Shown in pieces: positions 51,372 to 59,584 of a DNA stretch of 64,000 bases (position 1 is the stretch's first letter; each line of letters starts with the position of its first letter). Below the pieces are notes generated by a model, which worked only from the letters and a program-made list of their open reading frames with translations, made no database searches and was not told where the DNA came from. The stretch is from NCBI GenBank assembly GCA_039111475.1, contig JBCCIP010000007.1:1-64000 (forward strand). The letters run 5' to 3'. The DNA comes from JAUIET01 sp039111475. Lineage in GTDB: Bacteria; Pseudomonadota; Gammaproteobacteria; Pseudomonadales; JAUIET01. Position numbers and translations under genes: made by a program.

Positions 51372-51424
51372 CGCGCTATTGGGCATTCCCACGATTGTCG
51401 CAAGCAACCGTTGGGACCGTTGAC

Positions 51425-51838
51425 TCAATAATCCACTTTACCGCGCAGTTTCTTTGTCTGACCGTGTTTTGTTTTGCCTTCCAGGCGTCGCTTTTGCGAT
51501 CCTTTACTGGGCTTGGTAGGTCTGCGATTTTTTCGAACCACTGTTGCTGATTTAATTAGCGATACAAGGCGCTTGCAGGCTTCTTCGCGATTTTTTTCCT
51601 GCGTGCGGTGCGTTTGTGACTTGATAACAATCACACCTTCTTTAGACACACGCTGATCACTTAATGCAAGCAGGCGTTCTTTGTAAAACTCCGGCAAAGA
51701 CGAAGCATGAATATCGAATCTAAGATGAATCGCCGTAGACACCTTATTAACATTCTGGCCGCCCGCGCCCTGAGATCGAATGGCTTGAAATTCAATCTCA
51801 TGTTCAGGAATGGATACATTGCTTGAAATAATAAGCAT
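51425..51838 (-). CDS. arfB: Alternative ribosome-rescue factor ArfB (YaeJ)
   Basis: A 137-residue class I release factor-like hydrolase. The GGQ motif is residues 26-28 (RSQGAGGQNVNKVSTAIHLRFD), which cleaves peptidyl-tRNA on stalled ribosomes. The C-terminal tail (residues about 105-137, RRPTKPSKGSQKRRLEGKTKHG) is strongly basic and inserts into the empty mRNA channel. Length and features match E. coli ArfB. It lies 8 bp downstream of the GNAT gene on the same strand and is convergent with the cyanophycin operon. Confidence 0.95.
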   Translation of the reverse strand: MLIISSNVSIPEHEIEFQAIRSQGAGGQNVNKVSTAIHLRFDIHASSLPEFYKERLLALSDQRVSKEGVIVIKSQTHRTQEKNREEACKRLVSLIKSATVVRKNRRPTKPSKGSQKRRLEGKTKHGQTKKLRGKVDY

Positions 51839-51846
51839 GATTTTGC

Positions 51847-52338
51847 TTAGCTCTCGCCGTGCGCTGCTGGCAGTTCGATTTTGTATTCAGGCAAGAAGCG
51901 GCCTGGAATGCTGCCCGACTCAGTATCTCCTATATGTGTAGCACCAATCGCAGCGTAAAAAGCGGCGGCATTCGGGTCACTTTGAATAAGCAATACTCTT
52001 GCACCGCGTTTGCACGCTGTCTCTTTTGCATGATCTAACAGTGTGCGGCCATATCCAGAACCCATGCACTGTGGATCTACAAACAGCGCTTCCAATTCAC
52101 GCTCACATTCCGACGTTGGTACGGTCGCACAATAGCCTATAATCTCACCGCCTACTTCACAAACAAAATAATCGCCCTGTGAGTCATTTATATGCTCTGG
52201 TGTAACCGTCAATTCCTCGCGGCATGCCGTCATGAATTCAGCCGAATATCCCCAATGCGCTTTGGAGCGGATGGCGAGTTCACTAATAACGTCTGCCTCT
52301 GTCATCTTCGCACGGCGGATGATAAGGGGTTCCTTCAT
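51847..52338 (-). CDS. GNAT-family N-acetyltransferase
   Basis: A 163-residue acetyltransferase. REELTVTPEHINDS precedes strand 4, VDPQCMGSGYGRTLLDHAKE is the acetyl-CoA binding motif A, and LIQSDPNAAAFYAAIGATHIG the motif B end. Typical of stand-alone GNATs that modify small amines or protein N-termini; the substrate is not predictable. It lies in a two-gene operon with arfB, but a functional link is not obvious. Confidence 0.88.
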   Translation of the reverse strand: MKEPLIIRRAKMTEADVISELAIRSKAHWGYSAEFMTACREELTVTPEHINDSQGDYFVCEVGGEIIGYCATVPTSECERELEALFVDPQCMGSGYGRTLLDHAKETACKRGARVLLIQSDPNAAAFYAAIGATHIGDTESGSIPGRFLPEYKIELPAAHGES

Positions 52339-52445
52339 ATTCTGACCCTAGCATGGTATTGGTAATGAGCTCAGTATAACGTTGGAGGTTATTGAATTAA
52401 TTCACACTTACATTGATGATGAGTGCTCTTAAATAGGGACTCCGC

Positions 52446-52820
52446 ATGATCGAGCGATTCATCACCGTGATGCTATTGATTATTGGCGTTATTCATCTGC
52501 TGCCGTTGAGTGGCTCCCTGGACGCTGAACGTTTGTCTGCACTGTATGGATTAAACATCAGCGAGCCCAATTTGGAAATACTGATGCGTCATCGCGCTGT
52601 GCTGTTCGGCTTGCTTGGCGGCTTCTTTGTCTATGCCGCCTTCAAACACGACTTGCAGAACATTGCGTTTGTTGCTGCGTTTGTCAGCGTCGGCTCATTT
52701 TTCTATTTGGCGTTTTCCGTAGGTGGTCACAACGACGCCATGGGCAGAGTGATCACCGCCGACTGTATAGCGGCGGCTTGTCTGGTCGTTGCCGTAACGC
52801 TATCAACACTAGCGAAGTGA
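52446..52820 (+). CDS. Small four-helix membrane protein
   Basis: A 124-residue integral membrane protein: helices at about 6-23 (ITVMLLIIGVIHLLPL), 50-66 (VLFGLLGGFFVYAAF), 72-92 and 100-120. A MRHRAVLFGLLGG motif sits in the middle. Similar small proteins are sometimes labelled phosphopantetheine adenylyltransferase in databases, but no nucleotidyltransferase motif (HxGH) is present here, so that label would be wrong. The function is unknown. Its 3' end overlaps the convergent DM13 gene by 12 bp. Confidence 0.7.
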   Translation: MIERFITVMLLIIGVIHLLPLSGSLDAERLSALYGLNISEPNLEILMRHRAVLFGLLGGFFVYAAFKHDLQNIAFVAAFVSVGSFFYLAFSVGGHNDAMGRVITADCIAAACLVVAVTLSTLAK

Positions 52821-53228
52821 AGATACGCCCCACAACTTAGAGAATTCCTCGCAATGAAACACTAATGATTTGTAGTCATCCAGCATCACCCCTTCAGGCA
52901 ATGCAATACGATTGCTGCCGTCGAAGTCATCCAGCAATTTTACAAATACGCTTCCAGAGACCGCGTTTTTGCCCGTCACTTTATCGCTAGCAGTTGGCGA
53001 TAAAAACACCTTAACGTCTGGTCCTTTTTTTGCGGCGAAGTTGTCTGCCAACTCAATATATAACTTACCCTGGTCTTCAACCACGCTCCAATTTCCGCTG
53101 AGCGATGATTTGCCCCAGGAAGAAAAAGCACCTTCCAACTCACCGCTGGCCAATGCAGTTTCAGCCATTGCTGCTTGATTCATAAACAAGGAAAGAAATA
53201 CAGTCGACAAAAGTAGTTGTAATCTCAT
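52809..53228 (-). CDS. Exported DM13-domain protein
   Basis: The protein is 139 residues from ATG 53228 (an earlier ATG at 53252 adds eight residues with no benefit). A signal peptide (LLLSTVFLSLFMNQAAMA) precedes a single DM13 domain: ASGELEGAFSSWGKSSLSGNWSVVED, AKKGPDVKVFLSP, NRIALPEG and the closing YKSLVFHCEEFSKLWGVSSL with the conserved Cys. DM13 domains are thought to act in electron transfer or extracellular redox. It is convergent with the small membrane protein gene. Confidence 0.85.
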   Translation of the reverse strand: MRLQLLLSTVFLSLFMNQAAMAETALASGELEGAFSSWGKSSLSGNWSVVEDQGKLYIELADNFAAKKGPDVKVFLSPTASDKVTGKNAVSGSVFVKLLDDFDGSNRIALPEGVMLDDYKSLVFHCEEFSKLWGVSSLR

Positions 53229-53311
53229 GGTGTTCCCCAAATAGCGATACATAAATAGACCGTCTTTCGAATGGCAAGTTCCATCATTACCGAATGGGGT
53301 TTTGAACCCTT

Positions 53312-53860
53312 TTACAATACGTCGGATATGCCGGTATCTTTGTCGTCAATGCTCTTGGTATTTTTTGCGCGCCAGTAGTTTTCGATGCCTTCTTGATCTT
53401 TCTTCTTCAGGTTCTCGGCCAGCGTATTTCGATGTTCGACCAGATCGAAGACCGGCACCCCAAAACCGCAAGAGGTTTGCACCAGGTCTATCGTAAGATC
53501 GAATATTTGGCGACGGGCGGGATGGTGCGGAAACAGGGCTGTAAGCTCATCCCATTTGGCATCGTTATTGTGGATGGCTTCAGCGCTACCATACACGCGC
53601 AAAATAAGCGGTTTCGATGAGAACGAGCAAAACATCACCGTCATTCTTGAGTTTTCCCGCATGTGCGCGGCCGTCTCGTTGCCGCTGCCGGTCAGGTTTA
53701 GCCAAGCCAATCTGTTTGGACCAAGAACTCTAAGGCTGTCCATGCCTTTTGGAGACACATTAACTCGCCCTTCATCGGCCGCCGTGCCCACAAAAAACAA
53801 ATGCTGTTCTTCCACAAAGTCCATATGCGTCTTGCTCAGCGCTGGATATCTTGCTGCCAT
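53312..53860 (-). CDS. Pyridoxamine 5'-phosphate oxidase-like flavoprotein
   Basis: A 182-residue split-barrel protein of the PNPOx-like group. HLFFVGTAADEGRVNVSPKGMDSLRVLGPNRLAWLNLTGSGNETAAHMRENSRMTVMFCSF is the FMN-binding half (RVNVSPKG, GSGNET). A C-terminal stretch rich in Lys, Asp and Glu is not conserved in fold. Such proteins bind FMN, heme or F420, and the activity is usually unknown. Directly upstream on the same strand (14 bp away) lies the 3' stump of a DNA alkylation repair gene, so the two genes were probably once an operon. Confidence 0.85.
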   Translation of the reverse strand: MAARYPALSKTHMDFVEEQHLFFVGTAADEGRVNVSPKGMDSLRVLGPNRLAWLNLTGSGNETAAHMRENSRMTVMFCSFSSKPLILRVYGSAEAIHNNDAKWDELTALFPHHPARRQIFDLTIDLVQTSCGFGVPVFDLVEHRNTLAENLKKKDQEGIENYWRAKNTKSIDDKDTGISDVL

Positions 53861-53873
53861 GTGGTTACTCCTA

Positions 53874-54056
53874 CTAGGTATCTCGTCTCATCCAACACTT
53901 ACGTTCAGTTGGTGATAACTTTTCAACGGAATATCGCAACATAGTGAGCGGCATCTGTTGATAAAGATCGGCTAAGAACGCTCGCAATTCAGTAACATCT
54001 TTTTTACCCATCTCTCTCAACATCCACCCTGTTGCCTTGTCTTTGCGCGCCTGATT
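53874..54056 (-). pseudogene. 3' remnant of a DNA alkylation repair gene (AlkD-like)
   Basis: The minus-strand frame from 54056 to the TAG at 53874-53876 encodes about 60 residues that match the C-terminal end of the HEAT-repeat DNA alkylation repair (AlkD) family: KATGWMLREMGKKDVTELRAF, then QQMPLTMLRYSVEKLSPTERK. A stop codon at 54057-54059 closes the frame upstream and there is no start codon or N-terminal domain. The dipeptidase gene ends only 59 bp away, so the 5' part appears to have been deleted. The last residues lie 14 bp before the PPOX gene. Confidence 0.65.
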
Positions 54057-54114
54057 TTAACGCGAGTAGAACTGGCTTGCAGTCACACATTAAACATAAA
54101 TGCCATACGACCAC

Positions 54115-55335
54115 CTACTGCTTGCGCGCTAGCTCTTCATTTGCACGCATTACCCTCAACAAATTACCACCCAGTATTTTCTTCATGTCTTCTGTAGAGT
54201 GCCCTTTCGCAATCAATGCGTCAGTGAGATTTTGAATTAAGCCGATGTGTTCCAGCCCTGCTGGCGGCGCACCCATGCCATCGAAATCCGAGCCGAGTCC
54301 CACATGGTCAACACCAACCAAATCAATAATGTGCTCGAAATGAGCAACAAGGTCATCCAGACTGGGTGGTATCAGTTCAAATTCTATTTGTTTTTGCAGT
54401 GCCCACTGCGCCAGATCATTTTGTACCGGGTCATTGGCGTACTTCTCATCCAGCGCTTGCCTGCGCGGTAATGCCCTTTCATACGCTTTCTTAAACTCGC
54501 GGTGAAAGCGCTCACTAATATACTGGGAATAGAAACTGACTTGCACGACGCCATCGTTGGCTGCCAGTGCTTTAATCATTTTATCATTCATATTTCGTGG
54601 GTGATCCATGACCCCACGAGCAAGAGAATGCGATGCAATGACTGGTGCCTGGCTGACGTCAAGCACATCCCAAAAAGTGTCATCCGAAACGTGACTGACA
54701 TCAACCATCATTCCCAAACGGTTCATCTCTTTAACCACGGCAACGCCTTGCTCGTTCAGGCCTGACCATTTGGCTTCATCACCAGAAGCATCCGCCCATT
54801 CATTGGTGTTGGCCCAGGTAAGCGTCATATAACGCACACCCAGGCGATAAAAATTTCGCAAATGCGCCAGTCTGTTTTCTATGGCATGACCGCCTTCAAC
54901 GCCAATCAAGGCCGCAACGACTCCCTTTGATGCCGCATTCTCAATGTCTTGCGCGCTATAGGCCATCTCTATGCGCGGCGCATTGATGTGTACTTGTTCA
55001 TGGATTTGATCAATCTGTTCGTAGGCACGTCGCGCAAATCCATAGTCCTTATGAGCAGGTGGCACAAAGACCGAAAAAAACTGTGCATCTACCTCACCTT
55101 GTTCCAGCTTATGCAAACTGGTTTGCGCTGCGTCGGGATCTTCATTGAGCGCACTGCCGTCTGCCGCACTACGGTCGATAAAGTCCGAATGTGTGTCAAT
55201 GACAATGGCCGCGCTATGGGTGGAGTCGGTGTCTTTCACCGCGAGCGCGCAGCCGGAGAGGAGTTGAAGAGTTAACAGCAGAAACGGCAGTCCGGTTTTG
55301 CTTAACCTTTTCCGGGGTGCGAGCGTGTAAATCAC
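54115..55335 (-). CDS. Membrane dipeptidase (M19) lipoprotein
   Basis: The protein is 406 residues from GTG 55335, chosen because AGGAG lies 5 bp before it and the upstream frame (to 55551) runs through the sulfotransferase gene. A lipoprotein signal (LLLTLQLLSGCAL) is followed by the M19 metal site: IVIDTHSDFID, VEGGHAIENRLAHLRNFYRLGVRYMTLTWAN, MMVDVSHVSDDTFW, VIASHSLARG and VGLGSDFDGM. It hydrolyses dipeptides (renal dipeptidase family), probably at the outer membrane. It stands at the end of a TonB receptor, sulfotransferase, dipeptidase series, suggesting peptide use. Confidence 0.93.
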   Translation of the reverse strand: MIYTLAPRKRLSKTGLPFLLLTLQLLSGCALAVKDTDSTHSAAIVIDTHSDFIDRSAADGSALNEDPDAAQTSLHKLEQGEVDAQFFSVFVPPAHKDYGFARRAYEQIDQIHEQVHINAPRIEMAYSAQDIENAASKGVVAALIGVEGGHAIENRLAHLRNFYRLGVRYMTLTWANTNEWADASGDEAKWSGLNEQGVAVVKEMNRLGMMVDVSHVSDDTFWDVLDVSQAPVIASHSLARGVMDHPRNMNDKMIKALAANDGVVQVSFYSQYISERFHREFKKAYERALPRRQALDEKYANDPVQNDLAQWALQKQIEFELIPPSLDDLVAHFEHIIDLVGVDHVGLGSDFDGMGAPPAGLEHIGLIQNLTDALIAKGHSTEDMKKILGGNLLRVMRANEELARKQ

Positions 55336-55360
55336 GTGAACTCCTGTTATCCGCCAGACC

Positions 55361-56959
55361 TCAATATTCAATGCCCATGGTATCAAACAGATCTTGCACC
55401 GGTTTGAGCTGTTCGCTGTATTTTTTCCATCGTCCGCTCGCGCTGGAATACAGTTTTTCTCTGACTTGCACCGAACTGGCCGTGGAAACGGCTTCTTTAC
55501 TGTTATGAAACTCCAAGCACTCGGCTTGCCACTCAAGGCCAAGGTGAGCAAGCGTTGACGTAAGCACTGGCTCCGGTTCGGTCACTAACCGCTCGTAGGA
55601 CACTTCATACAGTCGATTGCCAAACATCTCGCGCCAATGCGTCATAAGTTGCTCGAACAAAGCGTAGTATCTTGCGGTATCCAACAAATCATAGTGGTAG
55701 CCGTAATAGGAATAGTCGATGGCAAACAATTGGCGGTAATTGCTTAACACGGTGTCCATGGCATTCCGCCGCAAGCAGACTATTTTGGCCTTCGGTAGAG
55801 CGTTCATAATGAAACCAACGTACAGGAAATTCAGTGGCGTTTTATCGATAACGAACTGGGTGTCAGCTTTGTGTGCGGCAACCGAACTCAAATATCGTTC
55901 TCCAATATCCGCTAAGCTGCTAGTGGCTGCTTGCTCAATGATGTTAGGGCTGAGCACTGTGTTGTCATTGAGTTGAACGTTCTTTCTAACAGCCAGCGCA
56001 AAGTCCTGTATCTCTCCCAGAGAGCTCACTTGAGAGTGGCTGGCCAGCATTCTGTCGAGCAGCGTGGTGCCCGATCTGGGCATACCCATTACGAAAATCA
56101 TGCGCTCACCGCTAGCGTTTTCATCAGCCGTCGCTGGTGAAGGGCTTGCACGCTCTGCGGGAAAAGCCTCCTTACTTTTGGAAAACAGCTTTTCATCGCG
56201 CTCAAAGCTGTACTTCAATTGCGAACGCATGTTTTTCTTACCCTTGACCAACGCTTCAAACGCCCGCGCATAATCACCTTGCTTTTCGTACTCTCTGGAC
56301 AGAGCATGACAAAGGTATAGCTTATCCTGAACAGTGCTCCCGCTTTTCTGCAGCAGCTTCTCAAGACGATCTGTATGTATTGCCTCAGATTTCGTTTTAC
56401 CTAATTCAGACAAAGACCAATGCGCACGGGCAAAATCGGGTTTAAGACTGATGGCTTTTTCGAAGTGCTCAGCAGCGGCGTCAATGTTGCCAAGAAACTG
56501 TTCAACGGACGCTAAATTGAAATGAAACTGAGGATTGCCTGATTGCAGCGCTACCGCCTTTGAAAGCGCATCACGCGCTTGAACAAAGCGACCCAATTTG
56601 CTGTACACAACGCCAATCGTATCAAGTACCAACGCATTTTTGGTACCTGATACGGATATCTTTCCTGCCGCAGCCAAAGCCTGCTCATACTGATTGACCA
56701 GGCTATGAAGCTTCGCTTTTTGCGCGAGATATTCAGCATTGTTTGGTTGCAGGGCAAGCGCCTTGTCAACAAACTCCAGTGCTTTTGCTACGTTTCGACT
56801 AGCAGCCGCCGCTATTGATGCAAAAAACCAAGCATCGCTTTGCTTAGGGTCCAGGCTGAGAATCTGCTCACAATACCGAATCAGTTCTTTATACGCGCCC
56901 TGATTCAGCGCGCGCACCGCTTTAGCCATCAATGACTTGATGGCGGATGACCGATTCAT
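55361..56959 (-). CDS. TPR-repeat sulfotransferase family protein
   Basis: A 532-residue protein with N-terminal tetratricopeptide repeats (about residues 10-200; ALQSGNPQFHFNLASVEQFLGNIDAAAEHFEKA is one unit) and a C-terminal PAPS-dependent sulfotransferase domain (from about 275). The P-loop-like 5' phosphosulfate motif is GMPRSGTTLLDRMLASH; IVCLRRNAMDTVLSNYRQLF and YEVSYERLV are the 3' phosphate and substrate regions. Sulfotransferases of this TPR type often lie beside TonB receptors in marine bacteria. It is 55 bp downstream of one here and 26 bp before the dipeptidase. The acceptor is unknown. Confidence 0.9.
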   Translation of the reverse strand: MNRSSAIKSLMAKAVRALNQGAYKELIRYCEQILSLDPKQSDAWFFASIAAAASRNVAKALEFVDKALALQPNNAEYLAQKAKLHSLVNQYEQALAAAGKISVSGTKNALVLDTIGVVYSKLGRFVQARDALSKAVALQSGNPQFHFNLASVEQFLGNIDAAAEHFEKAISLKPDFARAHWSLSELGKTKSEAIHTDRLEKLLQKSGSTVQDKLYLCHALSREYEKQGDYARAFEALVKGKKNMRSQLKYSFERDEKLFSKSKEAFPAERASPSPATADENASGERMIFVMGMPRSGTTLLDRMLASHSQVSSLGEIQDFALAVRKNVQLNDNTVLSPNIIEQAATSSLADIGERYLSSVAAHKADTQFVIDKTPLNFLYVGFIMNALPKAKIVCLRRNAMDTVLSNYRQLFAIDYSYYGYHYDLLDTARYYALFEQLMTHWREMFGNRLYEVSYERLVTEPEPVLTSTLAHLGLEWQAECLEFHNSKEAVSTASSVQVREKLYSSASGRWKKYSEQLKPVQDLFDTMGIEY

Positions 56960-57013
56960 TTTACAGGCAACGGCAGAGTCAATAACGACTCTACCGTCGC
57001 TGCAATAACACCG

Positions 57014-59467
57014 CTAGAAACGGTAGCTAAAACGAGCACCCAATGTTCTTGGCTGTAAAATCTGAGTCTGGAACGATCTGACCGAGGTGTTACCACCGAC
57101 TATCTGATTGTTTCGCGCTGACGACTGCGCTCCCGCTTCCGCAAATTTATCGAACACGTTGTTCACATACGCCGTGACCGTCCAATTCTCTGCTTCGTAC
57201 ACTAGTGAGGTGTTAGTCAAGCCATAGCCGTTCAGAGTAAGACTGCCGCCGCGAGCCCCGGTTCTGGTCAGCACTTCATCCTGGTAAGAGTAGCCGACGT
57301 TCCAGTAAAGATCGTTACCGGCAACCGAAAACTGGTAGGAAGAAAACATCGAGAATTGTGTTTCTGGTGCCCCAGGCAGTCGATCACCGACTTCACCATC
57401 TTCAAATGCCGTGCCAAAACCGGGCGGGGTTATGGTTCGAATCAAGGACGGAACCGGGTCGGTTAGCTCAGTTTTGGTGTAACTAAAGCTACCGCGTAAC
57501 TGCCAACTTTCATTAACCTGCCATTGGCTGCTTAACTCAAGACCACGCGATTCAGCACCGGTTGCGTTAATGATGATTGGAATAGAAGCGTTAACCGTTG
57601 CCGAAGACAACTGCGGATCTATCCAGTCGATCAAGTAAACCGCGCCATTTAGAGTCATCGCGCCATCCAGCAAGGTGGTTTTCGCGCCTAACTCATAGTT
57701 TCGCGTCTCATCCGGGCCGTACGCTCGCTCATCAAATTGGGCAAAGTCATTCGGGCCTGGGCCAAATTGCTGCCCGGGCGCCAAATTACAGTTACCCTGG
57801 GTTGCATTGGGGTCAAAATCGGGGCATGGGCCACCACCGTTGGAGCCACCAATACGAAAACCCTCGCTAACCGTCGCGTACAACAACACATCGTCTGTCA
57901 TTTGAAACGAAGTGTTGAACTTGAACAAGGTGCCATCGTCTTCAACATGCAGGTCCGGATCGAATGCACGGGAACTAATCTCTGACACGGATGACGCTAC
58001 GAAACCGGGGTCAAACAATGGAAAGTCTACCGAAGTCACTTCATCTATTTCGTACTCATAGCGTCTGGCACCAACCGTGACGGACCAACGGTCTGTTATG
58101 TCAAACCCAAGCTCGCCAAAGAACGCTGATTCAACAACTTCCACTCTCTGTGTTGAAAAATACTCCAGGTCATCTGGTCGATCAAATCCGGCGAATGCGG
58201 CAAAACCTGGTGTGAACTCCGCTGAGAAATTAGCTTCCTCTTCCTTGTTGTAGAAGCCACCAACAATCCAGTTCAATCGGCTGTCGCCGGTTGATACCAG
58301 GCGTATTTCCTGATTCAAGATTTCGATTTCTTCTTCCTCACGCGTAAACGCAGTGAACGTTGGGAAACTCTCATAACCGTATTCCAGGCTGAACAGCAGG
58401 TCTGATTGGTCTCGCTGGCCCACTTCTTCATATTCTGAATACCCGGTGGCTGAGGTTAATTCAGCGAAACCGAGATCTACGGTGACTTCCAACGCAATCA
58501 AGCTAGTGTCTTCGTCATTCGGCTCGGGTACTCGGCTTGGCGATTCATAGAGGCTAGTGGGGTATGGACCTCTATGTCCGGACGTTGTGCGCCCACCATT
58601 CTCTTCGCCCTGGAAGTAGTAGGTTAATGTGCTGTCAAACGCGTCCGTGGGTTGCCAGCGCAAAGCGACGCGGCCTGATAACACTTCTTGTGAATTTGCA
58701 TCTTCAATGGGCGCAAAATTCGCTGCCACTGCCGCTGCATCGTTAAGATTAACATCGGGCTCTGAAACGCCTGGCTGTTGCACAACGTAGGGGTAATCTA
58801 CAAAGCCTTGATTATCAAGCCGGTCAACTGACGCGCGGATAGCAAACGTATCAGACAAAGGCAGGTTAACAGTGAAACCGACGTCGCTGCTCAGACCACT
58901 GCCTTCACCCAGTGAAAATGCGTCGCCACGAATTTCAAAATACTGATCTTCTGTATCGGGTTTTCTTGGTAAATAACGAATTGCACCACTCAGTGTGCCG
59001 GCTCCGTACAAGGTGCCCTGTGGCCCAAGCAATACTTCAACGCGGTCTATGTCGGCCAGCCTAAAGTCTAACGCGATCGGCACTTCGCCAATATACGTTG
59101 AGATGGTATCACTTACGTCGTTGCCTTCCCCCTGGCCCAATGGGTCGGCGTTCAAACCCCGAACAATAATAACGTTGCCGTTACGCCCGCCATTATCAAC
59201 CACATTGATGCCTGGCACGTATGCGATCAGGTCGCTTACGTCTTTAAAGCCTTGGCTTTCAATTTGTCCTGCACCAACGGCGGCAATGTTGATAGGAACA
59301 TCTTGCACCGACCCAACGCGCCGGGTGGCGGTAACGGTAACCTCTTCCAAGGCATAGGAAACATCGCCAGTTTGTGCGACTGCAACCATGGATGACAAAC
59401 CCAATGCGGGTATAGATGCGTATGAAATTGCTCGTGACAATCGAGTTTTTTTGAATCGATGCTTCAT
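57014..59467 (-). CDS. TonB-dependent outer-membrane receptor
   Basis: The receptor is 817 residues from ATG 59467; an extension to 59647 crosses the divergent amidase leader. After the signal peptide (AISYASIPALGLSSMVAVAQT) comes a TonB-box-like EEVTVTATRR, a plug domain (VQDVPINIAAVG, DVSDLIAYVPGINVV, NVIIVRGLNADPLGQGEG) and a barrel with many aromatic strand ends, ending RTLGARFSYRF with the terminal Phe for outer-membrane insertion. There is no STN domain, so it is a plain transporter, not a signalling one. Its substrate may be a peptide or related amide, judging from the adjacent dipeptidase and amidase genes. Confidence 0.94.
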   Translation of the reverse strand: MKHRFKKTRLSRAISYASIPALGLSSMVAVAQTGDVSYALEEVTVTATRRVGSVQDVPINIAAVGAGQIESQGFKDVSDLIAYVPGINVVDNGGRNGNVIIVRGLNADPLGQGEGNDVSDTISTYIGEVPIALDFRLADIDRVEVLLGPQGTLYGAGTLSGAIRYLPRKPDTEDQYFEIRGDAFSLGEGSGLSSDVGFTVNLPLSDTFAIRASVDRLDNQGFVDYPYVVQQPGVSEPDVNLNDAAAVAANFAPIEDANSQEVLSGRVALRWQPTDAFDSTLTYYFQGEENGGRTTSGHRGPYPTSLYESPSRVPEPNDEDTSLIALEVTVDLGFAELTSATGYSEYEEVGQRDQSDLLFSLEYGYESFPTFTAFTREEEEIEILNQEIRLVSTGDSRLNWIVGGFYNKEEEANFSAEFTPGFAAFAGFDRPDDLEYFSTQRVEVVESAFFGELGFDITDRWSVTVGARRYEYEIDEVTSVDFPLFDPGFVASSVSEISSRAFDPDLHVEDDGTLFKFNTSFQMTDDVLLYATVSEGFRIGGSNGGGPCPDFDPNATQGNCNLAPGQQFGPGPNDFAQFDERAYGPDETRNYELGAKTTLLDGAMTLNGAVYLIDWIDPQLSSATVNASIPIIINATGAESRGLELSSQWQVNESWQLRGSFSYTKTELTDPVPSLIRTITPPGFGTAFEDGEVGDRLPGAPETQFSMFSSYQFSVAGNDLYWNVGYSYQDEVLTRTGARGGSLTLNGYGLTNTSLVYEAENWTVTAYVNNVFDKFAEAGAQSSARNNQIVGGNTSVRSFQTQILQPRTLGARFSYRF

Positions 59468-59584
59468 TGTGTTTCCCCTTATTGAAATATGGCTCTCGTC
59501 GCCATGCAAACTGCGCGCCATTATATAGGTAATTTTCACATTTCGCGTGTCATAATATGCGCCGTTTATCCACAGGGGTCCAAC

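Noticed and set aside
52446..52820. Annotation as phosphopantetheine adenylyltransferase
   Set aside because: The protein consists of membrane helices and lacks the HxGH nucleotidyltransferase motif.
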